A stretch of 64,000 nucleotides of DNA. It comes from Pararhodobacter sp. Lineage in GTDB: Bacteria; Pseudomonadota; Alphaproteobacteria; Rhodobacterales; Rhodobacteraceae. The notes beneath the pieces were generated by a model, which saw only the letters and a program-made list of their open reading frames with translations, was not told where the DNA came from and made no database searches. This document shows positions 1-8,544 of this stretch, piece after piece; the first letter of the stretch is position 1, and each line of letters starts with the position of its first letter. The position numbers and the translations under genes are program-made. The stretch lies in NCBI RefSeq assembly GCF_034676545.1, contig NZ_JAUCBZ010000015.1, positions 3,193,001-3,257,000 of the forward strand, written 5' to 3'.

Positions 1-714
1 ATTCCCCGGCAAGAACCGCGGATTGCCCTTCAGGAAGGGAATCTGATCCAACCCACCCGGCCGCAACGGCCGATCCGTCAGAATTGACCGCCCCACCGGC
101 GAAAACGCCACCAAAGCCGTGCCCAAGTCCGCACAGGCCTGCACCAGGCCCAACTCGGGCGACCGGGTTTGCAGACTGTATTCCGACTGCACCGCATCAA
201 TATGATGTACTGCCTCGGCCCGCCGCAACGACGCAGGCGCAATCTCGGAAAACCCGATGGCGCGCGTCTTGCCCTTGGCCTGCAAAAGGGCCAGGGTTTC
301 AACAACCTCCTCGATGGGCCGCTGCGCCTCGCGCCGATGCACATAGAACAGATCGACATGATCCACGCCCAATCGCGCCAGGCTCTTGTCCAACTCACCC
401 TCAAGATGCGCCGCAGAGTTGTCCAGCCTGCGCTTGCCATCAGCCCCCTTGGAAATCCCCGCCTTGGTGGCAATCACCAACCGATCCCGCGCCTCGGGCC
501 GCGTCTTCAGATAGCTGCCGATCCACGCCTCTGAGCGACCGTTGCCATACACATTCGACGTATCCAGATGCGAGACCCCGGCCTCCAACATCAGATCCAG
601 AATCGCATGCGACGCGGATTCACTTGTCGGGCCATAAAAATCCGAAAACGACATCGCCCCATACCCAAGAGCCGAAACCTCCGGACCCGATTTCCCAAGC
701 CTGCGTGTTTTCAT
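1..714 (-). CDS. aldo/keto reductase (3' end cut by window edge)
   Basis: NAD(P)H-dependent oxidoreductase of the aldo/keto reductase superfamily. Its 238 codons are open to the window edge, so the C-terminus is missing. The tetrad expected for the family is visible: Asp51 and Tyr56 in LDTSNVYGNGRSE, Lys84 in the ATK stretch and His126 in FYVHR. The start is the ATG at 714, preceded by GGAGGCGCAGG. The TIM-barrel N-terminus (MKTRRLGKSGPEVSALGYGAM) is typical of the YajO/Tas-like branch. The substrate cannot be read from the sequence. It is followed on the same strand by nothing visible, and preceded by an intergenic repeat and yebC. Confidence 0.93.
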   Translation of the reverse strand, partial: MKTRRLGKSGPEVSALGYGAMSFSDFYGPTSESASHAILDLMLEAGVSHLDTSNVYGNGRSEAWIGSYLKTRPEARDRLVIATKAGISKGADGKRRLDNSAAHLEGELDKSLARLGVDHVDLFYVHRREAQRPIEEVVETLALLQAKGKTRAIGFSEIAPASLRRAEAVHHIDAVQSEYSLQTRSPELGLVQACADLGTALVAFSPVGRSILTDRPLRPGGLDQIPFLKGNPRFLPGN

Positions 715-776
715 CCTGCGCCTCCAAAACGTTCACACAAACTGTGAAAGGCGCCCGACCAAAGGTCAATCCTGTC

Positions 777-850
777 CCCACCGTCTTTGTTCCCGAAGTA
801 TCCTGGGGGGTGAATTGCCGAAGGCAAGAGGGGGGCAAAGCCCCCCTTCC
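777..850. repeat. dispersed intergenic repeat, copy 1
   Basis: Starts with CCCACCGTCTTTGTTC and ends in the GC hairpin GGGGGGC-AAA-GCCCCCC at 830-846. A diverged copy lies at 8411-8474. Shared blocks are CGTCTTTGTTC, TATCC, GGGG.TGAA, CCG.AGGC and a final G/C hairpin. It lies between the aldo/keto reductase and yebC. The terminal hairpin could act as the yebC transcription terminator (minus strand), although no U-run follows it. Confidence 0.7.
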
Positions 851-912
851 CCGCGCCGTCAGGCGCTCAAATGTCTTGCGTTTGCAAAACGCTCCATGCG
901 GTCACAGGGCGC

Positions 913-1653
913 TTACAGCTGCTCCATCACGGCATCCGACGCCTCGAAATTCGCCGTCACCGTTTGCACATCATCGTCGTCTTCCAAGGCGTCGATCAGC
1001 TTCATCAGCTTCTGCATCCCCTCGAGGTCCAACTCGGTGGTTGTCTGCGGTCGCCAGATCAGCTTGGCAGTCTCTGACTCGCCCAAGGTCGTCTCCAGCG
1101 CCGTCGAGACATCGTTCAGATCCTCGAACGCACACCAGATGACATGCCCGTCCTCGCCGCTTTCGACATCCTGGGCACCCGCCTCGATCGCCGCCTCCAT
1201 CACGGTATCATCGTCGCCCACGCTCGCCGGATAGGCGATTTGCCCCATCCGCTCGAACATGAACCCGACCGAGCCCGTCTCGCCCAGGTTGCCGCCATAT
1301 TTTGTGAACACGGCGCGCACGTTCGATGCGGTGCGGTTGCGGTTGTCGGTCATCGCCTCGACGATCACCGCCACACCGCCCGGGCCATAGCCCTCATAGC
1401 GGATTTCATCGTAATTCTCGGCGTCGCCGCCCATGGATTTCTTGATGGCGCGGTCGATCACGTCCTTGGGGACGGACACCGATTTGGCCTCTTTCACTGC
1501 CAGACGCAGGCGCGGATTCTTGTCCGGGTCCGGGTCACCCATCTTGGCGGCGACGGTGATCTCTTTCGCAAGTTTTGAAAACAGCTTCGAACGGGCAGCA
1601 TCTTGCCGCCCCTTGCGATGCTGGATATTGGCCCATTTTGAGTGGCCTGCCAT
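913..1653 (-). CDS. yebC: YebC/PmpR family regulatory protein
   Basis: 246-residue protein of the YebC/PmpR/TACO1 family. Members act as DNA-binding regulators, and several also help ribosomes at difficult nascent chains. The N-terminus MAGHSKWANIQHRKGRQDA is the family hallmark, and the length matches the usual 240-250. An in-frame upstream start (1680) would add nine residues not found in the family, so the ATG at 1653 is preferred. The acidic C-terminal half (EDDDDVQTVTANFE) is also typical. In many bacteria yebC lies near ruvC; here it stands alone, downstream of carD and separated from it by a terminator. Confidence 0.97.
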   Translation of the reverse strand: MAGHSKWANIQHRKGRQDAARSKLFSKLAKEITVAAKMGDPDPDKNPRLRLAVKEAKSVSVPKDVIDRAIKKSMGGDAENYDEIRYEGYGPGGVAVIVEAMTDNRNRTASNVRAVFTKYGGNLGETGSVGFMFERMGQIAYPASVGDDDTVMEAAIEAGAQDVESGEDGHVIWCAFEDLNDVSTALETTLGESETAKLIWRPQTTTELDLEGMQKLMKLIDALEDDDDVQTVTANFEASDAVMEQL

Positions 1654-1790
1654 GGTGTTCTCCGAATGTCGTGGTCGCAAATCCTATAGTGCACCGCGGG
1701 GCGGACTGTCCAGTGTGCGCCGGTTTCGGGTCACATGTCGCGGCGTTTCCGCCGGCCATCGGCCTGCCGGACACCCCGCCACGCCGTTCA

Positions 1791-1823
1791 AGAAAAACGG
1801 CGCACCCCAAAGGATACGCCGCC
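1791..1823 (-). terminator. intrinsic terminator of carD
   Basis: On the minus strand a GC stem (CGGCG at 1817-1821 pairing with CGCCG at 1798-1802, with further pairing inside the loop) is followed at once by TTTTTCT. It sits about 25 bases after the carD stop codon. Confidence 0.75.
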
Positions 1824-1845
1824 TAACTGGATGAATTTTCAGCGC

Positions 1846-2355
1846 TTATGCCGCGCGGGCGACCAGAACATCACCAACTTGCTTTTGCGCATTGGCTTCA
1901 TCGACACCCGATACGGCGGCCACTTCGCGCGTCAGGCGCTCCAGTGCGGCCTCATAAAGCTGGCGCTCAGAGTAGCTTTGCTCACGCTGATCATCGGTGC
2001 GGTGCAGGTCGCGCACCACTTCGGCAATCGACAACAGATCGCCCGAATTGATCTTTTGCTCGTATTCCTGCGCGCGGCGCGACCACATGGCCCGCTTCAC
2101 CCGCGCCTTGCCCTTGAGCGTGGCCAGAGCCCGCGTCACCGTGTCAGGCGATGACAGACCGCGCATCCCCACCGATGTGGCTTTGTCGGTCGGCACCCGC
2201 AGCGTCATCTTGTCCTTCTCGAACGAGATCACAAACAGCTCAAGCTCAATACCGGCGATTTCGCGATCTTCGATCGAGACAATCTTGCCAACGCCATGTG
2301 CGGGATACACAACAAAATCATTGGGGCGAAACTCGGCTTTACGGGCTTTGCTCAT
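1846..2355 (-). CDS. carD: CarD family transcriptional regulator
   Basis: 169-residue CarD/CdnL protein. This family binds the RNA polymerase beta subunit and stabilises open complexes at many promoters, including rRNA promoters. The N-terminal RNA-polymerase-interaction domain (about residues 10-65, FRPNDFVVYPAHGVGKI) is followed by a helical DNA-contact domain rich in Arg/Lys (ALATLKGKARVKRAMWSRRA). Length and layout match other alphaproteobacterial CarD proteins. The upstream 258 bases are AT-rich around 2490-2530 and probably hold its promoter. The gene has its own terminator, so it appears monocistronic. Confidence 0.96.
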   Translation of the reverse strand: MSKARKAEFRPNDFVVYPAHGVGKIVSIEDREIAGIELELFVISFEKDKMTLRVPTDKATSVGMRGLSSPDTVTRALATLKGKARVKRAMWSRRAQEYEQKINSGDLLSIAEVVRDLHRTDDQREQSYSERQLYEAALERLTREVAAVSGVDEANAQKQVGDVLVARAA

Positions 2356-2613
2356 GCGGCACGTCCTTCTCTGAAGGCCCGAATTCCAGCAACAGTGGCC
2401 CTGCGGAGAACGCCGGGTTCCCGCATATCCATGTCTCAGTCGCTAAAAAAACATCCCACAGGCGAGCAGCGCTGCGGATGCTGGGCAGTTATATGTTGTA
2501 ATACAGTATGTAACATAAAAAAGGCCCGAATCAAAGCTCAGAATCACGCCATACGCTGCACGGCAGCGTGAATCACGGGCACGGCGCGGCCCTGATCAGC
2601 CCAAGTCGGTGGC

Positions 2614-2952
2614 TCAGTCGCCCTCGCCCGGCGCTTCCGAGAAGTACTTGGTCAGCTTGTCGGTTTCACCGTCCCGCTCGGTGGCCTCGGGCAACGGCTC
2701 TTTGCGCAGTGTGATCACAGGCCAGATCTCGGCATATTTCCGGTTCAGCTCTACCCAGGCTTCCATCGATGCCTCTGTATCCGGTCGAATTGCATCGGCA
2801 GGACACTCTGGCTCGCACACACCGCAGTCGATGCATTCATCCGGGTGAATCACCAGCATGTTTTCACCCTCGTAGAAGCAATCCACGGGGCATACCTCGA
2901 CGCAGTCGGTGTATTTGCAGGCGATACAATTGTCGATCACGACATAGGTCAT
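2614..2952 (-). CDS. fdxA: 7Fe-8S ferredoxin FdxA
   Basis: 112-residue [3Fe-4S][4Fe-4S] ferredoxin. Cysteines at 9, 17, 21, 25, 40, 43, 46 and 50 reproduce the Azotobacter FdI-type pattern: Cys9, 17 and 50 for the 3Fe cluster; Cys21, 40, 43 and 46 for the 4Fe cluster. The second half is the usual FdxA tail. The start is the ATG at 2952 (MTYVVIDNCIACKYTDC); an upstream in-frame ATG would add 20 residues foreign to the family. It acts as a small soluble electron carrier. The neighbouring S4-domain gene lies just upstream on the same strand and is probably co-transcribed. Confidence 0.97.
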   Translation of the reverse strand: MTYVVIDNCIACKYTDCVEVCPVDCFYEGENMLVIHPDECIDCGVCEPECPADAIRPDTEASMEAWVELNRKYAEIWPVITLRKEPLPEATERDGETDKLTKYFSEAPGEGD

Positions 2953-3008
2953 GGCATTGCTCGAGACTGTTGACTTGAAGCCGGACTTAACCCCGTTGGC
3001 CCCATCAT

Positions 3009-3401
3009 TCAAGTCGCAGAGTCGTCAATGCGCGCACGCGCCGCATCAAAGTCACGCCGGGCCTTGCCGGTCGGACGACCACCCTTGCGCATCTCCGGTG
3101 TACCGGGCTCGATTTCCGGGCGTTCTGGCTGAAGGTCGCGGTACAGAGTCTGCGCCTCGGTCGCCGGTCCGCGACGGGTGCCAGGCGCCAAAATCTCGAT
3201 GACCCGAACGCGGTCGCCCTGCGCAAAGGTCACCACATCACCCGCGCGCACGGAGTGCGACGGCTTGGCACCCGGTTGACCATTCAGCCGGATCGGCCCC
3301 TTCACCGCCGCGGCGGCGAGGCTGCGCGACTTGAAGAATCGCGCATACCACAGCCATTTGTCCAGCCGAATGCTTGAGATCGGCGCGTCCGGGGTGGTCA
3401 T
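3009..3401 (-). CDS. S4-domain RNA-binding protein (Hsp15-like)
   Basis: 130-residue protein with an N-terminal S4 RNA-binding domain (IRLDKWLWYARFFKSRSLA, then a GPIRLNGQPGAKPSHSVRAGD loop). It resembles the heat-shock protein Hsp15/YrfH, which binds stalled 50S subunits carrying tRNA-linked nascent chains. The basic C-terminal tail (MRKGGRPTGKARRDF) is typical. The ATG at 3401 is preferred over one at 3434 because it has a GGCGGGGGCC ribosome-binding region and gives the family N-terminus. It lies 79 bases downstream of the helicase gene, and the pair is a common order in Rhodobacterales. Confidence 0.92.
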   Translation of the reverse strand: MTTPDAPISSIRLDKWLWYARFFKSRSLAAAAVKGPIRLNGQPGAKPSHSVRAGDVVTFAQGDRVRVIEILAPGTRRGPATEAQTLYRDLQPERPEIEPGTPEMRKGGRPTGKARRDFDAARARIDDSAT

Positions 3402-3480
3402 GCGGCCCCCGCCAGGCGTCCGGCGCACGCGCACGCGGTCAAGGGGCCGGCAAAGGCCCCTGTCTTCCGCGGCGCAGGCA

Positions 3481-6474
3481 TCAGTCCTTTTTCCCGGCGT
3501 CCTTCAAGCCCATCAGCGCGGCTGCGAAGGGGTTATCGGGGTCGATCCGGTCGCGCTTGCGATCCGGGCTGGCGCTGAAGCTCCGGGGCTGAGGCTCACG
3601 ACGGGCACCCTCACGGATGCCCGGCTTGCCGCCCTTGCCCTTGCGGTCGCCCTGCGGTTTGCGGTCACCTTGCGGCTTGCGGTCACCCTGACGCTTTGGC
3701 GCACCTGCCTCACCATCGCGACGCGGGCGCTGCGCGTCACCACGCGGCTTGCGCTCGCCTTGGGGCTGACCCTCGGCTGGTGCCGGGCGATCCGCCTGTG
3801 TCTGGCTCGCGTCGCGACGCGGTCCACGACGGGCGTGGTCGGCCCGAGGACGGGGGCGCGGCGCCCAGCGGAAGGTGTAATAGACCTCGAGTTCTTCCGC
3901 TGGCACCGCGGCGGTTGCAACGGCATCCGCATCACCCGCGGCCGCCGCAGCATCCGGCACTGCCCCTTCGGGATCGCCAGCCTCGGCTGGCGCTGCCTCC
4001 ACCGTGTCATCGACGATGACGCGCTTGCTTTCAGCCTCGGCCTCGGCCTTGGCGGCAATCTCTTCGGCGGTGGCTTCCCTGGATGGTGCCGGGCGCGCCT
4101 TGGGCCGCTCGCCGCGTTCGCCCGCATAGCCAAGACCCTGCATCAGATCAGCAAATTGCTCCAACGTCATGCCGGTTATCGACAACATATCCGGCGTTGC
4201 CTCAAATCCGGCGCGCGTATCTTTGGTGCGCAACAGATCTGCCAGACGCTCCAGCATATCAATCCGAATGGCGCGCGACCCGGCAGGGCGGTAGCCTGAC
4301 AGCGTATAGTGCTGCATCGGCACATCGGCCAGATTGGGGATCGTCACCAGACCGGGCGGCGGGCTTTCGGGGAAGGTGTCGAGCGCGTTCATCAGCGACC
4401 ACAACACCAGCCGCAACCGGGTTGGCGCGGGTTTGAGCAGCGCTGGCAGGAAGATCGTGAACTGACCAAACCGCACCCCATGCTTGCGCAGCAAGCCGCG
4501 TGCCTCCTGATCCAGCGTCTTGACATCCTCGGCCACGCCATCGCGCGGCAGAATGCCCAGCGCCTCGACCAATTGAAACGCAAAGCCGCGCGCCAGACCG
4601 GTCAGGGTCTCATCGCGTTGCAGGTTCAAGAGTGGCTCGAATTGCGCGGCGACCCGACGGTCGATGAAATGCTGCAACCGGCGGCGCACCTTTTCGGCAA
4701 CCTCTGGCCCGGCTTCGTCATCGACGAACGCCACGGCTTGTGGGCGCAATGCATCGGGGCCCGCCACCAGCTTGCCCAGCGCCTCGGTGCCCCACATCAG
4801 CCCACCCTGCTCGGTGAACTCCATTTCCGTATCGGGCGCGTTATAGAATTTGTCGGCGCGCAAATGGAACGCCGGTGCCAGCGCCGCAACCGCAGCCTGA
4901 CGCAGGGTGCGGGCCTCTTCGGTCGAGGCAGTCTGGTCCTGACGGAACCGGAACCCTTCAAGACGGCCGATGAATTCACCTTCAACCGTCACTTCGCCCT
5001 TGTCATTAACCTCGGCCACAAGGCTCTCCTTCTGGTTTAACCGCCGCAGCAACACACTGGTGCGCCGGTCAACAAATGCAGCAGTCAGGCGTTCGTGCAA
5101 CGCATCTGACAGGCGGTCTTCTACAGCGCGCGTTTCCCCGCGCCAATGGCTTTCGTCATCCACCCAACCGGTCCTCTGCGCCACATACGTCCATGTGCGG
5201 ATAAAGGCCAGCCTGCGGGACAAAGTATCAATGTCACCAAGCGGCCGGTCAATGCGGGCAATATTGCGCGCCAGCCAGTCGGCGGGGACGCGCCCATCAC
5301 GGTGCAAAAAGCCGAACAATTGCGCCAGAAGGCTGGCGTGCTCGGTCGGCGAAATATCGCGAAAGTCCGGGACGCGGCAAACGTCCCACAACAGACGCAC
5401 GTCGCGCGCATCACGGATCCGGTCGGTGATTTCGGGCATCGCCGTCAGGGTTTTCAGCGCAATCAGGTCATCGGACTCGCGCACCCGGGTCAACCATTCA
5501 TCCTTGGTTTGTTGCTCCAGACTGGCAATCAGCCGCTCGGCACTGCCGAATTCCAGGCGCGCATTGCGCCAATGCAGTTTGCGCACCGGCAGAAACTGGT
5601 GGTTCTCAATCGCATCAATCACCTCGCTGGGCAGGGGTCGCGCCTCACCGGTCACGCCAAAAGTGCCCGAGGTCGTATGCCGCCCCGCGCGCCCCGCGAT
5701 CTGCGCCAGTTCGTCGGCGTTCAACATCCGCATCCGGCGCCCATCGAATTTCGCCGTGCCGGCAAAGGCAATGTGTTTGATATCGAGGTTCAGCCCCATG
5801 CCAATCGCATCGGTCGCCACCAGATAATCAACGTCGCCATTTTGATACAATTCGACCTGAGCATTCCGCGTGCGCGGGCTCAACGCCCCCATCACAATTG
5901 CACAGCCGCCTTTCTGGCGGCGGATCAGTTCGGCAATGGCATACACATTCTGCACCGAAAACGCGACGATGGCGGACCGCGCCGGCATCCGCGCGATTTT
6001 CTTGGACCCGGCATAGGTCAGCTCTGACAAGCGCTCCTTGCGCAGAAACTGCACCTTTGGCACCAAGGCCGCAATCGCACCGCGCATGGTATCCGATCCA
6101 AGGAACAGCGTCTCGTTCAGGCCGCGCGCGTGCAGCAGGCGTTCGGTGAACACATGCCCGCGATCCGGGTCGGCGCACAATTGGATTTCATCAATCGCCA
6201 CGAAATCTGCGCCAATTTCCAACGGCATCGCCTCGGTGGTGCAGACCCAGTACTGCGTGCGCTCAGGCACAATGCGTTCCTCGCCGGTGACCAGCGCCAC
6301 AACCGAGGGTCCGCGCAACGCGACCACCCGGTCATAGACCTCGCGCGCCAGCAACCGCAGCGGCAGGCCGATCACCCCGGTCCGATGGCACAGCATTTGC
6401 TGGATCGCATAATGCGTCTTGCCCGTGTTGGTTGGCCCCAGAACCGCCGTAACCCGCGCATTCCTGTTGAACAT
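3481..6474 (-). CDS. SUV3-like superfamily 2 RNA helicase
   Basis: 997-residue helicase related to mitochondrial SUV3 and bacterial MgpS-type proteins. Walker A is GPTNTGKT (13-20), the Walker B box is DEIQ (95-98), and motif VI is QIAGRAGRH (258-266). A SUV3-like middle region follows (about 350-560), containing the family segment VTVEGEFIGRLEGFRFRQD. After about residue 790 the protein becomes low complexity: an Ala/Glu-rich acidic stretch, then a basic Arg/Lys/Gly tail with three consecutive QGDRKP-type repeats, likely disordered and RNA-binding. It probably unwinds RNA in decay or ribosome metabolism; this is inferred from the family. The TPR gene lies 47 bases upstream, with a small CCTTGCG/CGCAAGG hairpin (6494-6520) between. 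Confidence 0.93.
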   Translation of the reverse strand: MFNRNARVTAVLGPTNTGKTHYAIQQMLCHRTGVIGLPLRLLAREVYDRVVALRGPSVVALVTGEERIVPERTQYWVCTTEAMPLEIGADFVAIDEIQLCADPDRGHVFTERLLHARGLNETLFLGSDTMRGAIAALVPKVQFLRKERLSELTYAGSKKIARMPARSAIVAFSVQNVYAIAELIRRQKGGCAIVMGALSPRTRNAQVELYQNGDVDYLVATDAIGMGLNLDIKHIAFAGTAKFDGRRMRMLNADELAQIAGRAGRHTTSGTFGVTGEARPLPSEVIDAIENHQFLPVRKLHWRNARLEFGSAERLIASLEQQTKDEWLTRVRESDDLIALKTLTAMPEITDRIRDARDVRLLWDVCRVPDFRDISPTEHASLLAQLFGFLHRDGRVPADWLARNIARIDRPLGDIDTLSRRLAFIRTWTYVAQRTGWVDDESHWRGETRAVEDRLSDALHERLTAAFVDRRTSVLLRRLNQKESLVAEVNDKGEVTVEGEFIGRLEGFRFRQDQTASTEEARTLRQAAVAALAPAFHLRADKFYNAPDTEMEFTEQGGLMWGTEALGKLVAGPDALRPQAVAFVDDEAGPEVAEKVRRRLQHFIDRRVAAQFEPLLNLQRDETLTGLARGFAFQLVEALGILPRDGVAEDVKTLDQEARGLLRKHGVRFGQFTIFLPALLKPAPTRLRLVLWSLMNALDTFPESPPPGLVTIPNLADVPMQHYTLSGYRPAGSRAIRIDMLERLADLLRTKDTRAGFEATPDMLSITGMTLEQFADLMQGLGYAGERGERPKARPAPSREATAEEIAAKAEAEAESKRVIVDDTVEAAPAEAGDPEGAVPDAAAAAGDADAVATAAVPAEELEVYYTFRWAPRPRPRADHARRGPRRDASQTQADRPAPAEGQPQGERKPRGDAQRPRRDGEAGAPKRQGDRKPQGDRKPQGDRKGKGGKPGIREGARREPQPRSFSASPDRKRDRIDPDNPFAAALMGLKDAGKKD

Positions 6475-6521
6475 ACTTGCCTGCTTGATTGTGCCTTGCG
6501 GTCGCTGCTTGGGCGCAAGGC

Positions 6522-7103
6522 CTACAACGCCGCACCCGCGGTTGCCAGATCAAGCCGCGCAAGCGCGTCGATGACCGCTTGTTGATGCGGATGAATCGCG
6601 AAAGACGCCGCAAAGGCGGCGCGCGCCTCGACCGGGCGCTCCAATTGCTCCAAAATCATCCCCAACCCGGCGAGCGCGCCGAAATGCCGCGGATTGCGGA
6701 TCAGCACCTGCTCGATATCGGACAATGATTGCCCCAACCGATTCGCCAGAAAATACGCCGTGGCGCGTCCGTTCCAGGCCTCGGCAAAGTCGGGATCATG
6801 GTCGATGACGGCGCTGAAATGCGCAATGGCATCTTGCGCCTGACCGCTTTGCAGCGCCTCTTGCCCGCGATGAAACAGATAATCGATCGCCGCCGACCCG
6901 GATCGCGACCACTCCCGCATGATTTGTCGCTCAATGCGAACCCAACGGTCCTGATCCGGCTGCGCCAGGTCGTGCAACAAAGTCTCGACATCGGTGCCGG
7001 AGGCCTGACCTTGCGCCCAAGCCACAGGCGCCGCCACAAACGACGGCGCTACGACCAAACTTGCCGCAACGAGAGCATTGAGGATCGGATGCGCCTGCTT
7101 CAT
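6522..7103 (-). CDS. exported TPR-repeat protein
   Basis: 193-residue periplasmic protein. An N-terminal signal peptide (MKQAHPILNALVAASLVVAP, cleavage probably near AWAQ) is followed by three tetratricopeptide-like repeats (about 85-185; SGQAQDAIAHFSAVIDHDP, then NRLGQSLSDIEQVLIRNP, then ERPVEARAAFAASFAIHP). The start is the ATG at 7103, which has GGAG four bases upstream. A longer in-frame extension opposite the SCP2 gene is not credible. It is probably a scaffold or interaction protein; no partner is evident. It is divergent from the SCP2 gene across an 87-base promoter gap. Confidence 0.88.
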   Translation of the reverse strand: MKQAHPILNALVAASLVVAPSFVAAPVAWAQGQASGTDVETLLHDLAQPDQDRWVRIERQIMREWSRSGSAAIDYLFHRGQEALQSGQAQDAIAHFSAVIDHDPDFAEAWNGRATAYFLANRLGQSLSDIEQVLIRNPRHFGALAGLGMILEQLERPVEARAAFAASFAIHPHQQAVIDALARLDLATAGAAL

Positions 7104-7190
7104 AGTCTCCACAATAGCGCGCCGAACCGGAATTGCGAGAGGGCAAAGCGCGTGGCCCGTAAACTCTAGATCACGATCAGGACAAAACAC

Positions 7191-7478
7191 ATGAACGACG
7201 TTATCAAACAAGCCTTGACCGCCCTGGCCCCCAAAGTTGCCGGCGGCATTGATGGCACCGCCAAATTCGTCATCGAGGGCGAAGGCTCGATCATCATCGA
7301 CGGCGACAGCGTGCGCGAAGGCGACGACGACACCGACGTCACCCTGACCGCCTCGGCCGAAACCTTCGAGGGCATGATGAATGGTGACGTGAACCCAACC
7401 ATGGCGTTCATGTCCGGCAAGCTGAAAATCGACGGCTCGATGAGTGCGGCGATGAAGCTGGCATCGGTTCTCGGCTGA
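7191..7478 (+). CDS. SCP2 sterol-binding domain protein
   Basis: 95-residue protein consisting only of an SCP2/UbiJ-type lipid-binding domain. Features include the GTAKFVIEGEGSIIIDGDSV strand pair, DVTLTASAETFEGMMNGDVNP and the C-terminal MSGKLKIDGSMSAAMKL. Family members bind fatty acyl chains or hydrophobic ligands in a small alpha/beta cavity. The stop codon is one base before the GTG start of the hydrolase, so the two are surely one transcript, perhaps handling lipids together (inference). Confidence 0.93.
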   Translation: MNDVIKQALTALAPKVAGGIDGTAKFVIEGEGSIIIDGDSVREGDDDTDVTLTASAETFEGMMNGDVNPTMAFMSGKLKIDGSMSAAMKLASVLG

Positions 7479-7479
7479 C

Positions 7480-8406
7480 GTGACCGATCCCGTCGCGCCA
7501 CTGGCAGATTGCGGCGCGCCCGACACCGGGCGCGCCATCTGGCTGACCGCGGCCGACGGCACCCGCCTGCGGATGGCGCATTGGCCAGGCACGCGCCATG
7601 TGATGATCCTGCCGGGGCGCACGGAATACATCGAGAAATACGGGCTGGTGGTGCGCGATTTTGTCGCCGCAGGCTGGGGTGCCTTTGTCCTCGACTGGCG
7701 CGGTCAGGGCCTCTCCGACCGCCTCTTGTCCGACCCGCTGATCGGCCATGTGGCGCGGTTCTTCGATTATCAACGAGACCTTGACGCCGCCCTGCAGGCC
7801 GCCGACCGCCTCGCCCCCGGCCCCAAACCCTGGCTCGTGCATTCGATGGGCGGCGGCATTGCCCTGCGCGGCCTGATGCGCGGCAAGCGCCCGCCCGCCG
7901 TCGCCTTCAGCGCACCGATGCTGGGCCTCCATCAATCGCACATGCTGACCAAGGCCCTGCGCGGCCTCTCCGCCTTACTCGGCCCGCTCGGCCTCGACAC
8001 CGGCTACGCACCGACAACGGGGCCGGGCTACGGCCTGCCCAGCATGACCTTCGACGACAACAACCTGACCACCGACCGCGTGCAATTCGACCGGATGAAG
8101 GCGCAGATCACCCAGACACCCGCCCTGTCACTCGGCGGGCCAAGCCTGCACTGGATGGGCGAAGCCGCCCGCGAGATCGCCAGCCTCAACGCTCTACCAT
8201 CCCCCGATCTCCCCGCGCTGTTCGGGCTTGGCGGCGATGAATCCATCGTATCGCCCCAAGCCATCCGTGCCCGCGTGGCAACCTGGCCGAAGGCCCGTTT
8301 GCACGACTTCCCCGGTGCGAAACACGAATTGATGATGGAACGCGACGCGGTGCGCCGCGCCTTCCTGCACGAGGCCTTGGCCCTGTTTGACCGCACAGTG
8401 CCCTGA
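7480..8406 (+). CDS. alpha/beta hydrolase, lysophospholipase/monoacylglycerol-lipase type
   Basis: 308-residue serine hydrolase of the PldB/monoglyceride-lipase group. The nucleophile elbow is VHSMGG with Ser122; the first Gly of G-x-S-x-G is Val120. Asp253 (GLGGDESIVSP) and His282 (PGAKHELMMERD) complete a plausible triad. The oxyanion-side motif LPGRTEYIEKYG near residue 44 is typical of this group. It starts with GTG at 7480, one base after the SCP2 stop, so translation is likely coupled. It probably cleaves lysophospholipids or monoacylglycerols; no signal peptide is seen, so it is cytosolic. Confidence 0.92.
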   Translation: MTDPVAPLADCGAPDTGRAIWLTAADGTRLRMAHWPGTRHVMILPGRTEYIEKYGLVVRDFVAAGWGAFVLDWRGQGLSDRLLSDPLIGHVARFFDYQRDLDAALQAADRLAPGPKPWLVHSMGGGIALRGLMRGKRPPAVAFSAPMLGLHQSHMLTKALRGLSALLGPLGLDTGYAPTTGPGYGLPSMTFDDNNLTTDRVQFDRMKAQITQTPALSLGGPSLHWMGEAAREIASLNALPSPDLPALFGLGGDESIVSPQAIRARVATWPKARLHDFPGAKHELMMERDAVRRAFLHEALALFDRTVP

Positions 8407-8410
8407 CCCT

Positions 8411-8474
8411 ACCCACGTCTTTGTTCTAAAAATATCCCGGGGTGAAGGCCGCAGGCCGAGGGGCAGCGCCCCTC
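8411..8474. repeat. dispersed intergenic repeat, copy 2
   Basis: Begins CCCACGTCTTTGTTC and ends with the hairpin GAGGGGC-AGC-GCCCCTC (8458-8474). It is related to the element at 777-850. It lies between the convergent hydrolase and serS genes. Confidence 0.7.
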
Positions 8475-8483
8475 ACACTGTTC

Positions 8484-8519
8484 AAAAAAGCAACACGCGC
8501 GCCACCCCGTGGCGCGCGT
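8484..8519 (-). terminator. intrinsic terminator of serS
   Basis: A perfect 11-bp stem (ACGCGCGCCAC at 8495-8505, GTGGCGCGCGT at 8509-8519, 3-base loop). On the minus strand it is followed by GTTGC and six T's (complement of 8484-8489). It lies 25 bases after the serS stop. Confidence 0.9.
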
Positions 8520-8544
8520 TCCGTTTCACAAGATCAAGCGCAGG

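Noticed and set aside
3640..3700. Tandem GGTCACCTTGCGG-like DNA repeats taken for a CRISPR or minisatellite
   Set aside because: They are in frame and code for the QGDRKP repeats of the helicase tail; there are no spacers.
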